A DNA stretch of 64,000 nucleotides from J095 sp964517605. Lineage in GTDB: Bacteria > Chloroflexota > Anaerolineae > 4572-78 > J111. Both the position numbers and the translations under genes were made by a program. A model generated the notes under the pieces. That model did not search any database, was not told where the DNA came from, and saw only the letters and a program-made list of their open reading frames with translations. Shown piece by piece: positions 1-6,332 of this stretch (position 1 is the stretch's first letter; the number at the start of each line of letters is the position of its first letter). The DNA is taken from positions 5,744 to 69,743 of the forward strand of contig CAZFCE010000026.1 in assembly GCA_964517605.1 (NCBI GenBank), in the 5' to 3' direction.

Positions 1-94
1 TGAGGGTGCGGCGCGGGCTTAACGGCGAACGGGCTGCCGGTTGGCCGGCGGTTGGGTTGGTGGGATCGGTGGTGGTTACAGACATAGCTGCCAT
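1..94 (-). CDS. N-terminus of an unidentified leftward gene, cut by the window edge
   Basis: Reading leftward from the ATG at 94, the frame stays open for 31 codons to the window edge and begins MAAMSVTTTDP, ending RSPLSPRRTL. A second ATG lies at 85. Low-complexity Thr/Pro/Ala followed by basic residues is common at the cytoplasmic start of membrane proteins, but the product cannot be identified. The main support is a well-formed promoter just upstream (118-146) pointing into it. No clear ribosome binding site is visible. It is divergent from the histidine kinase gene. Confidence 0.4.
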   Translation of the reverse strand, partial: MAAMSVTTTDPTNPTAGQPAARSPLSPRRTL

Positions 95-117
95 CTCAAC
101 TGGGGGTTTATGGCCGG

Positions 118-146
118 ATTCTACCCCAGCCACAGCCAAATTACAA
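118..146 (-). promoter_or_regulatory. Sigma70-type promoter for the leftward partial gene
   Basis: On the minus strand a -35 TTGTAA (141-146) is followed after 17 bases by a -10 TAGAAT (118-123). Predicted transcription starts near 111, about 17 bases before the ATG at 94. Confidence 0.5.
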
Positions 147-198
147 AACCCCGCCGGGCGGTTTCGGCCCAAAAGAAATCACGCGGGCCACCGGCTGT

Positions 199-227
199 TT
201 GACACAATTGAACTTTTGTTAGACAAT
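199..227 (+). promoter_or_regulatory. Possible promoter of the two-component operon leader
   Basis: A consensus -35 TTGACA (199-204) is followed after 17 bases by GACAAT (222-227), a 4/6 match to -10. Transcription would start near 234 and run into the hairpin at 304-349 before reaching the kinase start at 393. Confidence 0.4.
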
Positions 228-303
228 AGCCGTGAAAATTTACGCCGTTAAACGCTTTGAATGCCCTATCTTTTGGCGCAACGCCGCCCCAAAAGTAGGA
301 ATC

Positions 304-349
304 AATGGCTGATCGGGTGTGTTCAAAACACACCTGGTCAGCCATTTTT
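304..349 (+). terminator. Strong intrinsic terminator or attenuator before the histidine kinase
   Basis: An inverted repeat with arms at 304-323 and 327-346 pairs along its whole length in RNA: the two apparent mismatches are G-U pairs. It has a 3-base loop and is followed by a T5 run at 345-349. It lies downstream of the possible promoter at 199-227 and upstream of the kinase start at 393, so it could act as an attenuator. It also argues against beginning the kinase at the upstream ATG (261), because the hairpin would then be inside the coding region. Confidence 0.65.
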
Positions 350-392
350 GTTATTAAAAAATATTTACAGCTATTTAACAAAGAGACAACAC

Positions 393-1742
393 TTGATTTC
401 AACCGAAACCGTACCTTTAACCTCAATTTCTCAAATTGAGCACGCCCACTTATCCATTGATGCCACCCTGGCCGAACTGCCGCACTACGCTTTTCAGGTT
501 GAGGGCGATACGCTGGTGCTGGCCGTTGACCAAACCTTTAAGGCGCAGCCGGGGCTGTTGGGCGTGCTCATCACCGAAGATAACCTGGCGGTGGGCGTTA
601 TCTCCCGCCGCAAATTTTACGAGCAGTTGGGCCAGATGTACGGCGTGGCGGTGTACTTAAAGCGACCGGTGCGGTTAATGCTGCAAGCCATTGGCGGCGA
701 GCCGCTCCATTTGCCCGGTAGTTACACCATTACCGCGGCGGCTACACTGGCGCTGCATCGCCCAAACCCGTTTGTGTACGAGCCGGTGGTGGTGGAACTG
801 GCTCCCCAAACCTACCGGCTGGTAGATGTATACACGCTGCTCATTGCTCAATCGCGGTTGCTGGCCAATTTGCAGCGCGAACTCCAGCAGAGCAACAACG
901 AACTGGAAGCGCGGGTGCAGGAACGCACCGCCGAATTGCAGCAGCTAAATGCCAGCATGACCCGCGAAATTGTGCGGCGGCGGCAGGTGGAGCAAAAACT
1001 CATCAACGCCCGCGACGAGGCGCTGGACGCCAGCCGCTTTAAAACGGAACTGCTGGCCAACGTTAGCCACGAACTCCGCACACCGCTGGGCGGCATTTTA
1101 GGCACCGCCGAAATGCTGGAACTGGGCATTTACGGCCCGCTCAACGAGGAGCAGCAAAACATCGCCGCGCAGATTATTAAAAACACCAATTATTTAACGG
1201 ACATGGTGAACCAGTTATTGGACCAGGCCAAACTCGAAGCCGGGCGGCTGCACCTGACCATTGGCAATTTTTCGCCGGCCAAACTGGTTGAAGAAGCCGT
1301 AGCCAAAATGAACGTGGCTGCCCAAAATAAAAAGTTGCAGCTAATTACCCAAATTGATCCCCACCTGCCCCCGCTGCTGGCCGGCGACCAGTTTCGCATT
1401 CAGCAGATTTTGCTCAACCTGGTGGGCAACGCCGTAAAATTTACCGAGCGCGGGGCGGTGCGTCTCTGCCTGGCCGGCCACGACGCCGCCCACTGGGCCA
1501 TTCACGTTACCGATACCGGCCCCGGCATCCCCGCCGAGGCGCACGCGGTTATTTTTGAGCCATTCGGGCAGGTTGATAGCTCAATTACCCGCGAGCATTC
1601 CGGCACCGGGCTGGGGTTATCAATTGTAAAACAGTTAGCCGATTTGATGGGCGGCCAAATTTTATTGGACAGCGCCGTAGGGCGCGGCAGCAGCTTTACC
1701 GTAATTTTGCCATTACTGGAAATACAGGAGAAAACCGTATGA
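393..1742 (+). CDS. Sensor histidine kinase (HisKA/HATPase) with CBS-like N-terminal region
   Basis: Predicted cytosolic histidine kinase of about 449 residues. The N-terminal part (about 20-190) resembles the CBS-pair-like sensor region found before kinase or GGDEF modules; it contains GVISRRKFYEQLG. A coiled coil rich in Gln/Glu (about 155-205) leads to a HisKA domain with NVSHELRTP, in which the phospho-accepting His is residue 226. The ATPase domain shows an N box (LLNLVGNAVKF), G1 (DTGPGIP) and G2 (GTGLGLSI). There is no membrane segment. I prefer the TTG at 393, preceded by AAAGAGA, because the alternative ATG at 261 would place the intrinsic terminator 304-349 within the gene. The stop overlaps the response regulator start by 4 bases. 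Confidence 0.85.
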   Translation: MISTETVPLTSISQIEHAHLSIDATLAELPHYAFQVEGDTLVLAVDQTFKAQPGLLGVLITEDNLAVGVISRRKFYEQLGQMYGVAVYLKRPVRLMLQAIGGEPLHLPGSYTITAAATLALHRPNPFVYEPVVVELAPQTYRLVDVYTLLIAQSRLLANLQRELQQSNNELEARVQERTAELQQLNASMTREIVRRRQVEQKLINARDEALDASRFKTELLANVSHELRTPLGGILGTAEMLELGIYGPLNEEQQNIAAQIIKNTNYLTDMVNQLLDQAKLEAGRLHLTIGNFSPAKLVEEAVAKMNVAAQNKKLQLITQIDPHLPPLLAGDQFRIQQILLNLVGNAVKFTERGAVRLCLAGHDAAHWAIHVTDTGPGIPAEAHAVIFEPFGQVDSSITREHSGTGLGLSIVKQLADLMGGQILLDSAVGRGSSFTVILPLLEIQEKTV

Positions 1743-2134
1743 ACTTGCATGCAATCAGAGTTTTTCCGCTGGGGCTGGTGGTAGAAGATGACGAAACGTT
1801 GTGCATGGTGGCCTCGGAGGCGCTGCGTATGGCCGATTACCGCACCGAGGTTATCAAGGATGGCCGGCTGGCGCAAGAGCGGCTGGCTCAAACCACGCCG
1901 GCCATTGTTGTGTTAGATTTGCACTTGCCGCAGGTATCGGGCCGCGAGCTTTTGCGCCAAATCCGCGATGACCGGCGGCTGGACAAAACGCGGGTTATTG
2001 TGGCCACCGCCGACCCGGGGCTGGCCGAGTTTTTGCGCGATGACGCCGATTTGGTGCTGTTAAAGCCGTACAGCTTTTTTCAACTCCGCGAGTTTGCCAT
2101 GCGGCTGCGCCCCAACGAGGCGCTGGCCGCGTAA
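1739..2134 (+). CDS. Single-domain response regulator (CheY-like receiver)
   Basis: A 131-residue protein that is only a receiver domain. Acidic pocket residues are E16, D17 and D18; the phospho-accepting Asp is D60 (VVLDLHLP); the switch Thr is T90 and the conserved Lys is K109 (LLKPY). There is no output domain, so it probably signals by protein-protein contact or passes phosphate on. Its ATG overlaps the kinase stop codon (ATGA), indicating translational coupling, and makes the upstream kinase its most likely phosphodonor. Confidence 0.88.
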   Translation: MNLHAIRVFPLGLVVEDDETLCMVASEALRMADYRTEVIKDGRLAQERLAQTTPAIVVLDLHLPQVSGRELLRQIRDDRRLDKTRVIVATADPGLAEFLRDDADLVLLKPYSFFQLREFAMRLRPNEALAA

Positions 2135-2142
2135 AAATTAAA

Positions 2143-2190
2143 GTGACCGGCCCTTGCCAGGTGCCGGTCACTTGCGTTGAATAATTTTTT
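2143..2190. repeat. Dispersed palindromic element acting as terminator (copy 1 of 2)
   Basis: Arms GTGACCGGC (2143-2151) and GCCGGTCAC (2163-2171) are followed by TTGCGTTGAATAA and a T6 run. It sits in the convergent gap between the response regulator and the M20 peptidase and probably terminates the former. A second copy with the same outer arms and nearly the same 13-base tail (TTGCGCTGAATAA) lies at 32211-32253. Confidence 0.6.
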
Positions 2191-3328
2191 AACCAGCGTT
2201 GATGCCCCACCAGCGGCGGTAAATTCCGGCCAGTTTTTCCAACTCGGCAATTTCTACCCACTCTTCCGGGCCGTGCGCCTGGTTAATAGAGCCGGGGCCA
2301 AGCACCACGCACTCGCCGGGCAGGTTGGGGTAGGCCCAGGCGTTGGTGCCATACGGCGCTGTAACCGGCGCGCTGCCCGACCACTCGGCCAATTGCTGCA
2401 CCCACGGCGTGTTGGCCGGCTGCCAAAATGCGGTAATGCCGCCCAGCCGTTCCACATCTACCGGCAGCGGGCAGTTTTGTTGGGCTAAAGCCTGCAAATG
2501 GGCCGCCATCTCATCGAGTTGTTCCCCCGCTACCGCCCGCCGGTCAATGGTAATGTCGCAGTAATCGGGCACCACGTTGGCCCCCCGCCCGCCGTGAATC
2601 AGCGACACGGTGAGCGTAGGCGATCCCAACCCCGATTGAATGGTTTGCAGCCGGGCGTGTTCGGCCTCCAGCGCGGTAATCAATTTGGCCGCCGCGGTGA
2701 TGGCGTTTTGGCCCCGTTCCGGCGTAGAGGAATGGCTGGTTTGCCCCCGCACGGTAAATTTTAGCCGCAAACTGCCCTTGTGGCCGATAACCGGCTGGCA
2801 GTTGGTGGGTTCGGCCACCATTAGCTCGGTGAGCGGCAATTGCCGGCGGCGCACCCAATCGGCAAACACGAGCGCGGTTTGCGCTCCGTTCTCCTCGTCT
2901 ACCGTGGCCGCCACCAGCAGGTTGGGCATGGGCGCAATTCCGCCGCGATGCATGGCTTCCAGCAGCGCCAGCGTTACCGCCAGCGAGGCTTTGGTATCAA
3001 CCGCGCCCCGCCCGTACACCCGGCCATTGGCTACCTGCCCGCTGAACGGGTTGCCGCTCATTTGCTCCACGCTGACGGTATCCATATGAATATCCAGCGC
3101 CGCCCAGCGTTGGGTTTGGCCGCGCCAAATGCCGTACACGTTGGCCCGGCCCGGATACACCACTTGTTGCTGCACCTGCCCGCCAAATTGTTCAAACCAG
3201 CCGGCCACGGCGGCGGCCAGTTGCGCCTCGCCGGGCGGCCCGGCTTTGGGGCCGGCCTGGTTGGGGTTAACACTGGGAATTTGCACCAGCCGGCTTAGCC
3301 AGCCGGTTAGGGTTTGAGCATCAATCAT
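2189..3328 (-). CDS. M20 family metallopeptidase (ArgE/DapE/CPG2-like deacylase)
   Basis: A 379-residue zinc-dependent amidohydrolase of the M20 family, which removes acyl or peptide groups from amino acids in the cytoplasm. Visible metal and catalytic motifs are DIHMDTV (first metal His and catalytic Asp), GRGAVDTKAS (bridging Asp), VDEENGAQ (catalytic Glu pair), MVAEPTN, and a C-terminal INQAHGPEE containing the last metal His. The lid domain contains GQTSHSSTPERG, typical of acetylornithine or succinyl-diaminopimelate deacylases. Exact substrate is not decidable. No biosynthetic arg or dap gene is adjacent. Confidence 0.85.
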   Translation of the reverse strand: MIDAQTLTGWLSRLVQIPSVNPNQAGPKAGPPGEAQLAAAVAGWFEQFGGQVQQQVVYPGRANVYGIWRGQTQRWAALDIHMDTVSVEQMSGNPFSGQVANGRVYGRGAVDTKASLAVTLALLEAMHRGGIAPMPNLLVAATVDEENGAQTALVFADWVRRRQLPLTELMVAEPTNCQPVIGHKGSLRLKFTVRGQTSHSSTPERGQNAITAAAKLITALEAEHARLQTIQSGLGSPTLTVSLIHGGRGANVVPDYCDITIDRRAVAGEQLDEMAAHLQALAQQNCPLPVDVERLGGITAFWQPANTPWVQQLAEWSGSAPVTAPYGTNAWAYPNLPGECVVLGPGSINQAHGPEEWVEIAELEKLAGIYRRWWGINAG

Positions 3329-3497
3329 TTTGGATTCACTTTCTTGTTGCGCGAATTGTGCGAATAACGAATTGCGAATAGCGAATGGGTTTTAGCTTGT
3401 CGCTCTGAGCGACTAACGGGAGCGAAGAGGCCCTGCATTTGCTGTTTGCCAAGAGACGTTTCTGGGGATTCCTCGTCGCTTCGCTTCTCGGAATGAC
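3329..3497. other. Intergenic region with heptamer repeat and a short palindrome
   Basis: No gene seen. Bases 3358-3385 are four 7-bp modules (GTGCGAA, TAACGAA, TTGCGAA, TAGCGAA). A short palindrome GTCGCTCTGAGCGAC follows near 3399-3413, and the stretch TCGCTTCGCTTCTCGGAATGACC leads directly into the 21-bp array. An open frame runs through from 3439, but it is only the array read in frame. Confidence 0.6.
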
Positions 3498-3749
3498 CCC
3501 TGCGCGACCGTTGCAGACCCCTGCGCGACCATTGCAGACCCCTAAGGAACCGTTGCAGACGGTTAAGGGATCATTCCAGACCCCTAAGGAACCGTTGCAG
3601 ACGGTTAAGGAACGGTTGCAGACCCCTAAGGAACCGTTGCAGACCCCTAAGGAACCGTTGCAGACGGTTAAGGAACCGTTGCAGACGGTTAAGGAACCGT
3701 TCCAGACCCCTAAGGAACCGTTGCAGACCGGTTAGGGGCCGTTCCAGAC
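3498..3749. repeat. 21-bp tandem repeat array, exactly 12 units, made of 7-bp modules
   Basis: Twelve head-to-tail 21-bp units (252 bp). Each unit is three heptamers: a first module CCCTAAG, GGTTAAG or CCCTGCG; a second such as GAACCGT, CGACCGT or GATCATT; and a third TGCAGAC or CCAGAC-ending. The first module alternates irregularly between types. Because 21 is a multiple of 3, one frame stays open and would read as TPKEPLQ/TVKEPLQ repeats, but no initiation signal supports a protein. The last unit overlaps the 3' end of the glycerophosphodiesterase gene. Confidence 0.92.
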
Positions 3750-4652
3750 CGTATTTGTGCCGGTAATTTCGGCTTTGAGGCTAACCAGCGTTTGCGGAAA
3801 ATCGGTGATAAGGCCATCAATACCGGCAGCCAGCCAGCGCCGCAGGTCGGCGGGGTCGTTCACCGTCCACAAATTCAGGGTGATGCCTGCCTGTTGCAAC
3901 GCCTGCGCCTGGGCCGGGCTGATAATTGGGTGATAGGGGTGGTAGGTGCGCCCGCCTAACTCGGCCAGCAGCGGGCGCGGGTTTGGCCCGGCAAAGTAGT
4001 TCAGCGGCGAGAGCGGCTCGCCGGGCGGCAGGTATTCGGCCAGCGCCTCGGCTTCCAGCGGGCCTTCGGTGAGCAGGGCAATTTCAAGCCGGGGGTTGAG
4101 CGCCGTAACCTGCTTAAGGTACAGCGGCGTAAACGACGACACCAATACCTGCGCTTCCATCGCCAGTTCCTCAATTTGGGCCACTACTTTTTCAACTACC
4201 GGAAAGGCGCGTAGCGGCGGCAGCAGCAGCGGTTTGATTTCAACGTTAACGCGCCAGCCCAGATTGCGGGTGAGGAGCATCGCCTCGCGCAGGGTGGGGA
4301 TGGGTTCGCCGCGCAGCGCGGCCTGCTCTGCCGCCGAAACGTGGCCGGCGGCAATCTGCCCAAACGGGTCATCGCGTAAAAAAATCGCGCCGGTATCAAG
4401 CTGTTTTATTTCGGCCAGCGTAAAATCGGCCACACGCCACGGCCGGCGGGCGGGGAACAGTTCGACGGCGTTGGTGGTGCGGGCCAGCGTGTCATCGTGA
4501 AAGACAATCAGGTGGCCATCGGCGGTGGGCTGCACGTCAAGTTCCCACATATCTGCGCCCACGGCGTGGGCTTTTTGGGCGGCAGCCAGCGTGTTTTCCG
4601 GGGCCAAACTGCGCGCCCCGCGATGGGCAATCACGGCGGTGGGGTGAGTCAT
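3732..4652 (-). CDS. Glycerophosphodiester phosphodiesterase (GDPD family)
   Basis: Hydrolyses glycerophosphodiesters to sn-glycerol 3-phosphate and an alcohol. The 306-residue protein shows the family signatures AHRGARSLAPENTLAA, containing the catalytic His and Glu, and ELDVQPTADGHLIVFHDDTL, containing the metal-binding Glu/Asp and second catalytic His; the TIM barrel closes with NLWTVND and GIDGLITDFP. There is no signal peptide, so it is probably cytosolic. I chose the ATG at 4652, two bases after the upstream stop and preceded by AGG, over an ATG at 4682 that overlaps the HAD gene. The final residues VWNGP and the TAA stop lie inside the last unit of the 21-bp array, so the repeat has replaced the original 3' end. 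Confidence 0.9.
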   Translation of the reverse strand: MTHPTAVIAHRGARSLAPENTLAAAQKAHAVGADMWELDVQPTADGHLIVFHDDTLARTTNAVELFPARRPWRVADFTLAEIKQLDTGAIFLRDDPFGQIAAGHVSAAEQAALRGEPIPTLREAMLLTRNLGWRVNVEIKPLLLPPLRAFPVVEKVVAQIEELAMEAQVLVSSFTPLYLKQVTALNPRLEIALLTEGPLEAEALAEYLPPGEPLSPLNYFAGPNPRPLLAELGGRTYHPYHPIISPAQAQALQQAGITLNLWTVNDPADLRRWLAAGIDGLITDFPQTLVSLKAEITGTNTVWNGP

Positions 4653-4654
4653 AT

Positions 4655-5476
4655 TTAAACCTGGGTAAGCTGGCTGCGCCACACGTCGGCCAGTTCGTCA
4701 ATGCCGCTAAAAATGGCATCGGGAACCACGCCCTTAACCGGGATTGACGCCTCGGAATCTACGCCGGTAGTTACCATTAACGTGGTTAGCCCGGCGCGCT
4801 GGCCGCCTAAAATATCGGTTTCCAGCCGGTCGCCCAGCATGGCGGTGTGGGCGGCGGTGCTGCCCATTTTTTGCATGGCAATTTCAAACATCAGCGGCTC
4901 CGGCTTGCCAATTGTCACCGGTTTTACGCCGGTGGCCGCCTGAATAGCGGCCAAAATGGAACCCGCGCCGGGCACGTCGCCCTCTTCGGCGGGAAAGGTT
5001 ACGTCGCCGTTGCTGCCCACAAAACGCGCCCCGCGACTGATGAGCAGCGTGGCGTGGCGCAGTTTATCGTAGGTGAGGGTAAAATCAATGCCGGCTACCA
5101 CCACGTCAACCGGCTGGCTGGAATCGGGCATTACTTCAAAGCCGGCGTCGCGCATGGCTTCGAGCAGGCCGGATTGGCCCACCACGTACACCCGCCCGCC
5201 GTGCGGCAGTTGGGTTTGCAAATAGGCGGCAGTTGCCAGGGATGAGGTGAGCACGGTGCGCTGCTCAATGGGTACGCCCATGCCGGCCAGTTTGCGCTGG
5301 TATTCGGCGGGCGTTTTGCTGGCGTTGTTGGTGGCCAGCATGTAGCTGATATTAAATTGATGCAGCAAGTTGAAAAATTTTTGCAGGCCGGGCAGGGCCG
5401 TGTTGCCGCGCCACAATACGCCATCCATATCAATGGCCAGGGCGCGGATGTTGGTCAGGTTTATATTATTCTTCAT
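4655..5476 (-). CDS. HAD-IIA family phosphatase (NagD/phosphoglycolate phosphatase-like)
   Basis: A 273-residue HAD hydrolase of subclass IIA. Motif I is AIDMDGVLWRG with the nucleophile and acid/base Asp pair; motif II is LATNNASKTP; the C2B cap lies in between; motif III and IV are seen as TIGKPEPLMFEIA and MLGDRLETDILGG. Members dephosphorylate small sugar or glycolate phosphates. The ATG at 5476 starts MKNNINLTN and overlaps the previous stop by 11 bases; the open frame upstream of it lies inside the neighbouring gene. It lies in a compact leftward operon with the GDPD gene two bases downstream, which fits a phosphate-ester salvage role, by inference. Confidence 0.88.
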   Translation of the reverse strand: MKNNINLTNIRALAIDMDGVLWRGNTALPGLQKFFNLLHQFNISYMLATNNASKTPAEYQRKLAGMGVPIEQRTVLTSSLATAAYLQTQLPHGGRVYVVGQSGLLEAMRDAGFEVMPDSSQPVDVVVAGIDFTLTYDKLRHATLLISRGARFVGSNGDVTFPAEEGDVPGAGSILAAIQAATGVKPVTIGKPEPLMFEIAMQKMGSTAAHTAMLGDRLETDILGGQRAGLTTLMVTTGVDSEASIPVKGVVPDAIFSGIDELADVWRSQLTQV

Positions 5477-5870
5477 TGGGTAATAACACCACTGCGGCAA
5501 TAAATCTAACCCCGCCAAGCGCGGCCAGTCCGGCTCCGGCCAGCAGGGTAAGCCGGGAACTCCCGGCCAACAAAATAAACGGGATGGCGTACACCCCGGC
5601 AAAAAACGTAAAGGCGGCCACGGTAAACAGCGTTACGTAGCGGGCCTGGGGATTGGGGCTTTTGGCCATCTGGCGCAGCCCAAAAATCATCACCGGGATT
5701 TCGAGGGCGGAGAAGGTAAACAAAAACAAAAACAGCCCCCAACTCCACACCGGCGCGGAAATCGGTGGGGTAAGGTAGCCGCCGGCTACGGCGTAAATGG
5801 CCGCGCCGGTTATCAGCAGTGCGCCAAACACCCCCGTCAGGCCGGCGATAACCAGGCTGTTACGCTTCAT
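5466..5870 (-). CDS. Small four-helix membrane protein, unknown function
   Basis: A 134-residue protein starting MKRNSLVIAGL with four hydrophobic segments at about 6-30, 40-60, 75-100 and 105-130, and few charged residues between them. I do not recognise a family. The ATG at 5870 overlaps the end of the preceding gene by 11 bases, and its own stop overlaps the start of the HAD phosphatase gene by 11 bases, so the four genes from 6129 to 3732 are probably co-transcribed and coupled. Confidence 0.7.
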   Translation of the reverse strand: MKRNSLVIAGLTGVFGALLITGAAIYAVAGGYLTPPISAPVWSWGLFLFLFTFSALEIPVMIFGLRQMAKSPNPQARYVTLFTVAAFTFFAGVYAIPFILLAGSSRLTLLAGAGLAALGGVRFIAAVVLLPNEE

Positions 5871-6129
5871 CACGCGGCGGGTCGGCTTCGGATTGGGCTT
5901 GCTGCACATCATTTTCCACTTCAACGGCGGCGGTGGCAATGCCCCAACTCACAATGCCCCAGGTGAGGCCGGAAATGAGGCTGCCAACTCCCAGCGACCA
6001 GGCCGTGGCCGGGGTGGTGGGGTCGCGGAAAATGCCAATGATGGTGAGCGTAATCCCTAAAATGGCAAAGGCCAGGCCAACTTTTAGCGGGCCATCGAGC
6101 CATTGCCACACACTTTTTGCAAATGCCAT
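5860..6129 (-). CDS. Small two-helix membrane protein, unknown function
   Basis: An 89-residue protein beginning MAFAKSVWQWLDGPLKVG. Two hydrophobic helices (about 14-35 and 42-70) are followed by an acidic, Gln-rich tail ending SEADPPRDEA. The ATG at 6129 has a good ribosome site (GGGGAG, about 7 bases upstream), which excludes the longer upstream frame that would run through heptamer repeats. First gene of the leftward operon that ends with the glycerophosphodiesterase. No functional prediction is possible. Confidence 0.7.
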   Translation of the reverse strand: MAFAKSVWQWLDGPLKVGLAFAILGITLTIIGIFRDPTTPATAWSLGVGSLISGLTWGIVSWGIATAAVEVENDVQQAQSEADPPRDEA

Positions 6130-6145
6130 ACAAACTCCCCTGAAA

Positions 6146-6300
6146 CTGCGAATGACGAACTGCGAATGACGAACTGCGAATGTCACCCTGAAGGCGCAAG
6201 CCCGAAGGGTTTCCGGTAGGGGCGACCCTCGCGGTCGCCCGACGATGGCCGGCGCATGCCCCTACTCCCCGAAAATAACGAATGGCGAATGTTACGCGCC
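6146..6300. repeat. Heptamer repeats joined to a 37-bp dispersed element
   Basis: Five 7-bp modules alternate CTGCGAA and TGACGAA (6146-6180). They are followed without a gap by a 37-bp element (6181-6217, TGTCACCCTGA...TCCGGT) that recurs at 28756-28792 with two differences, again directly after heptamers. Then comes an imperfect palindrome of the GGGGCGACCCTCGCGGTCGCCC type (about 6219-6240) and another CGAATGGCGAATG stretch near 6280-6291. No gene seen. Confidence 0.8.
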
Positions 6301-6332
6301 AATTATGGGCCGATTGTAGCAGATGTGGACGT

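Noticed and set aside
6..251. Rightward 81-codon frame at the window start
   Set aside because: No ribosome site, and a well-placed promoter and reading frame point the other way.
3439..3735. Open frame of 98 codons with TPKEPLQ-type repeats
   Set aside because: It is the 21-bp array read in frame; no ribosome site, and the upstream part is repeat-like intergenic sequence.
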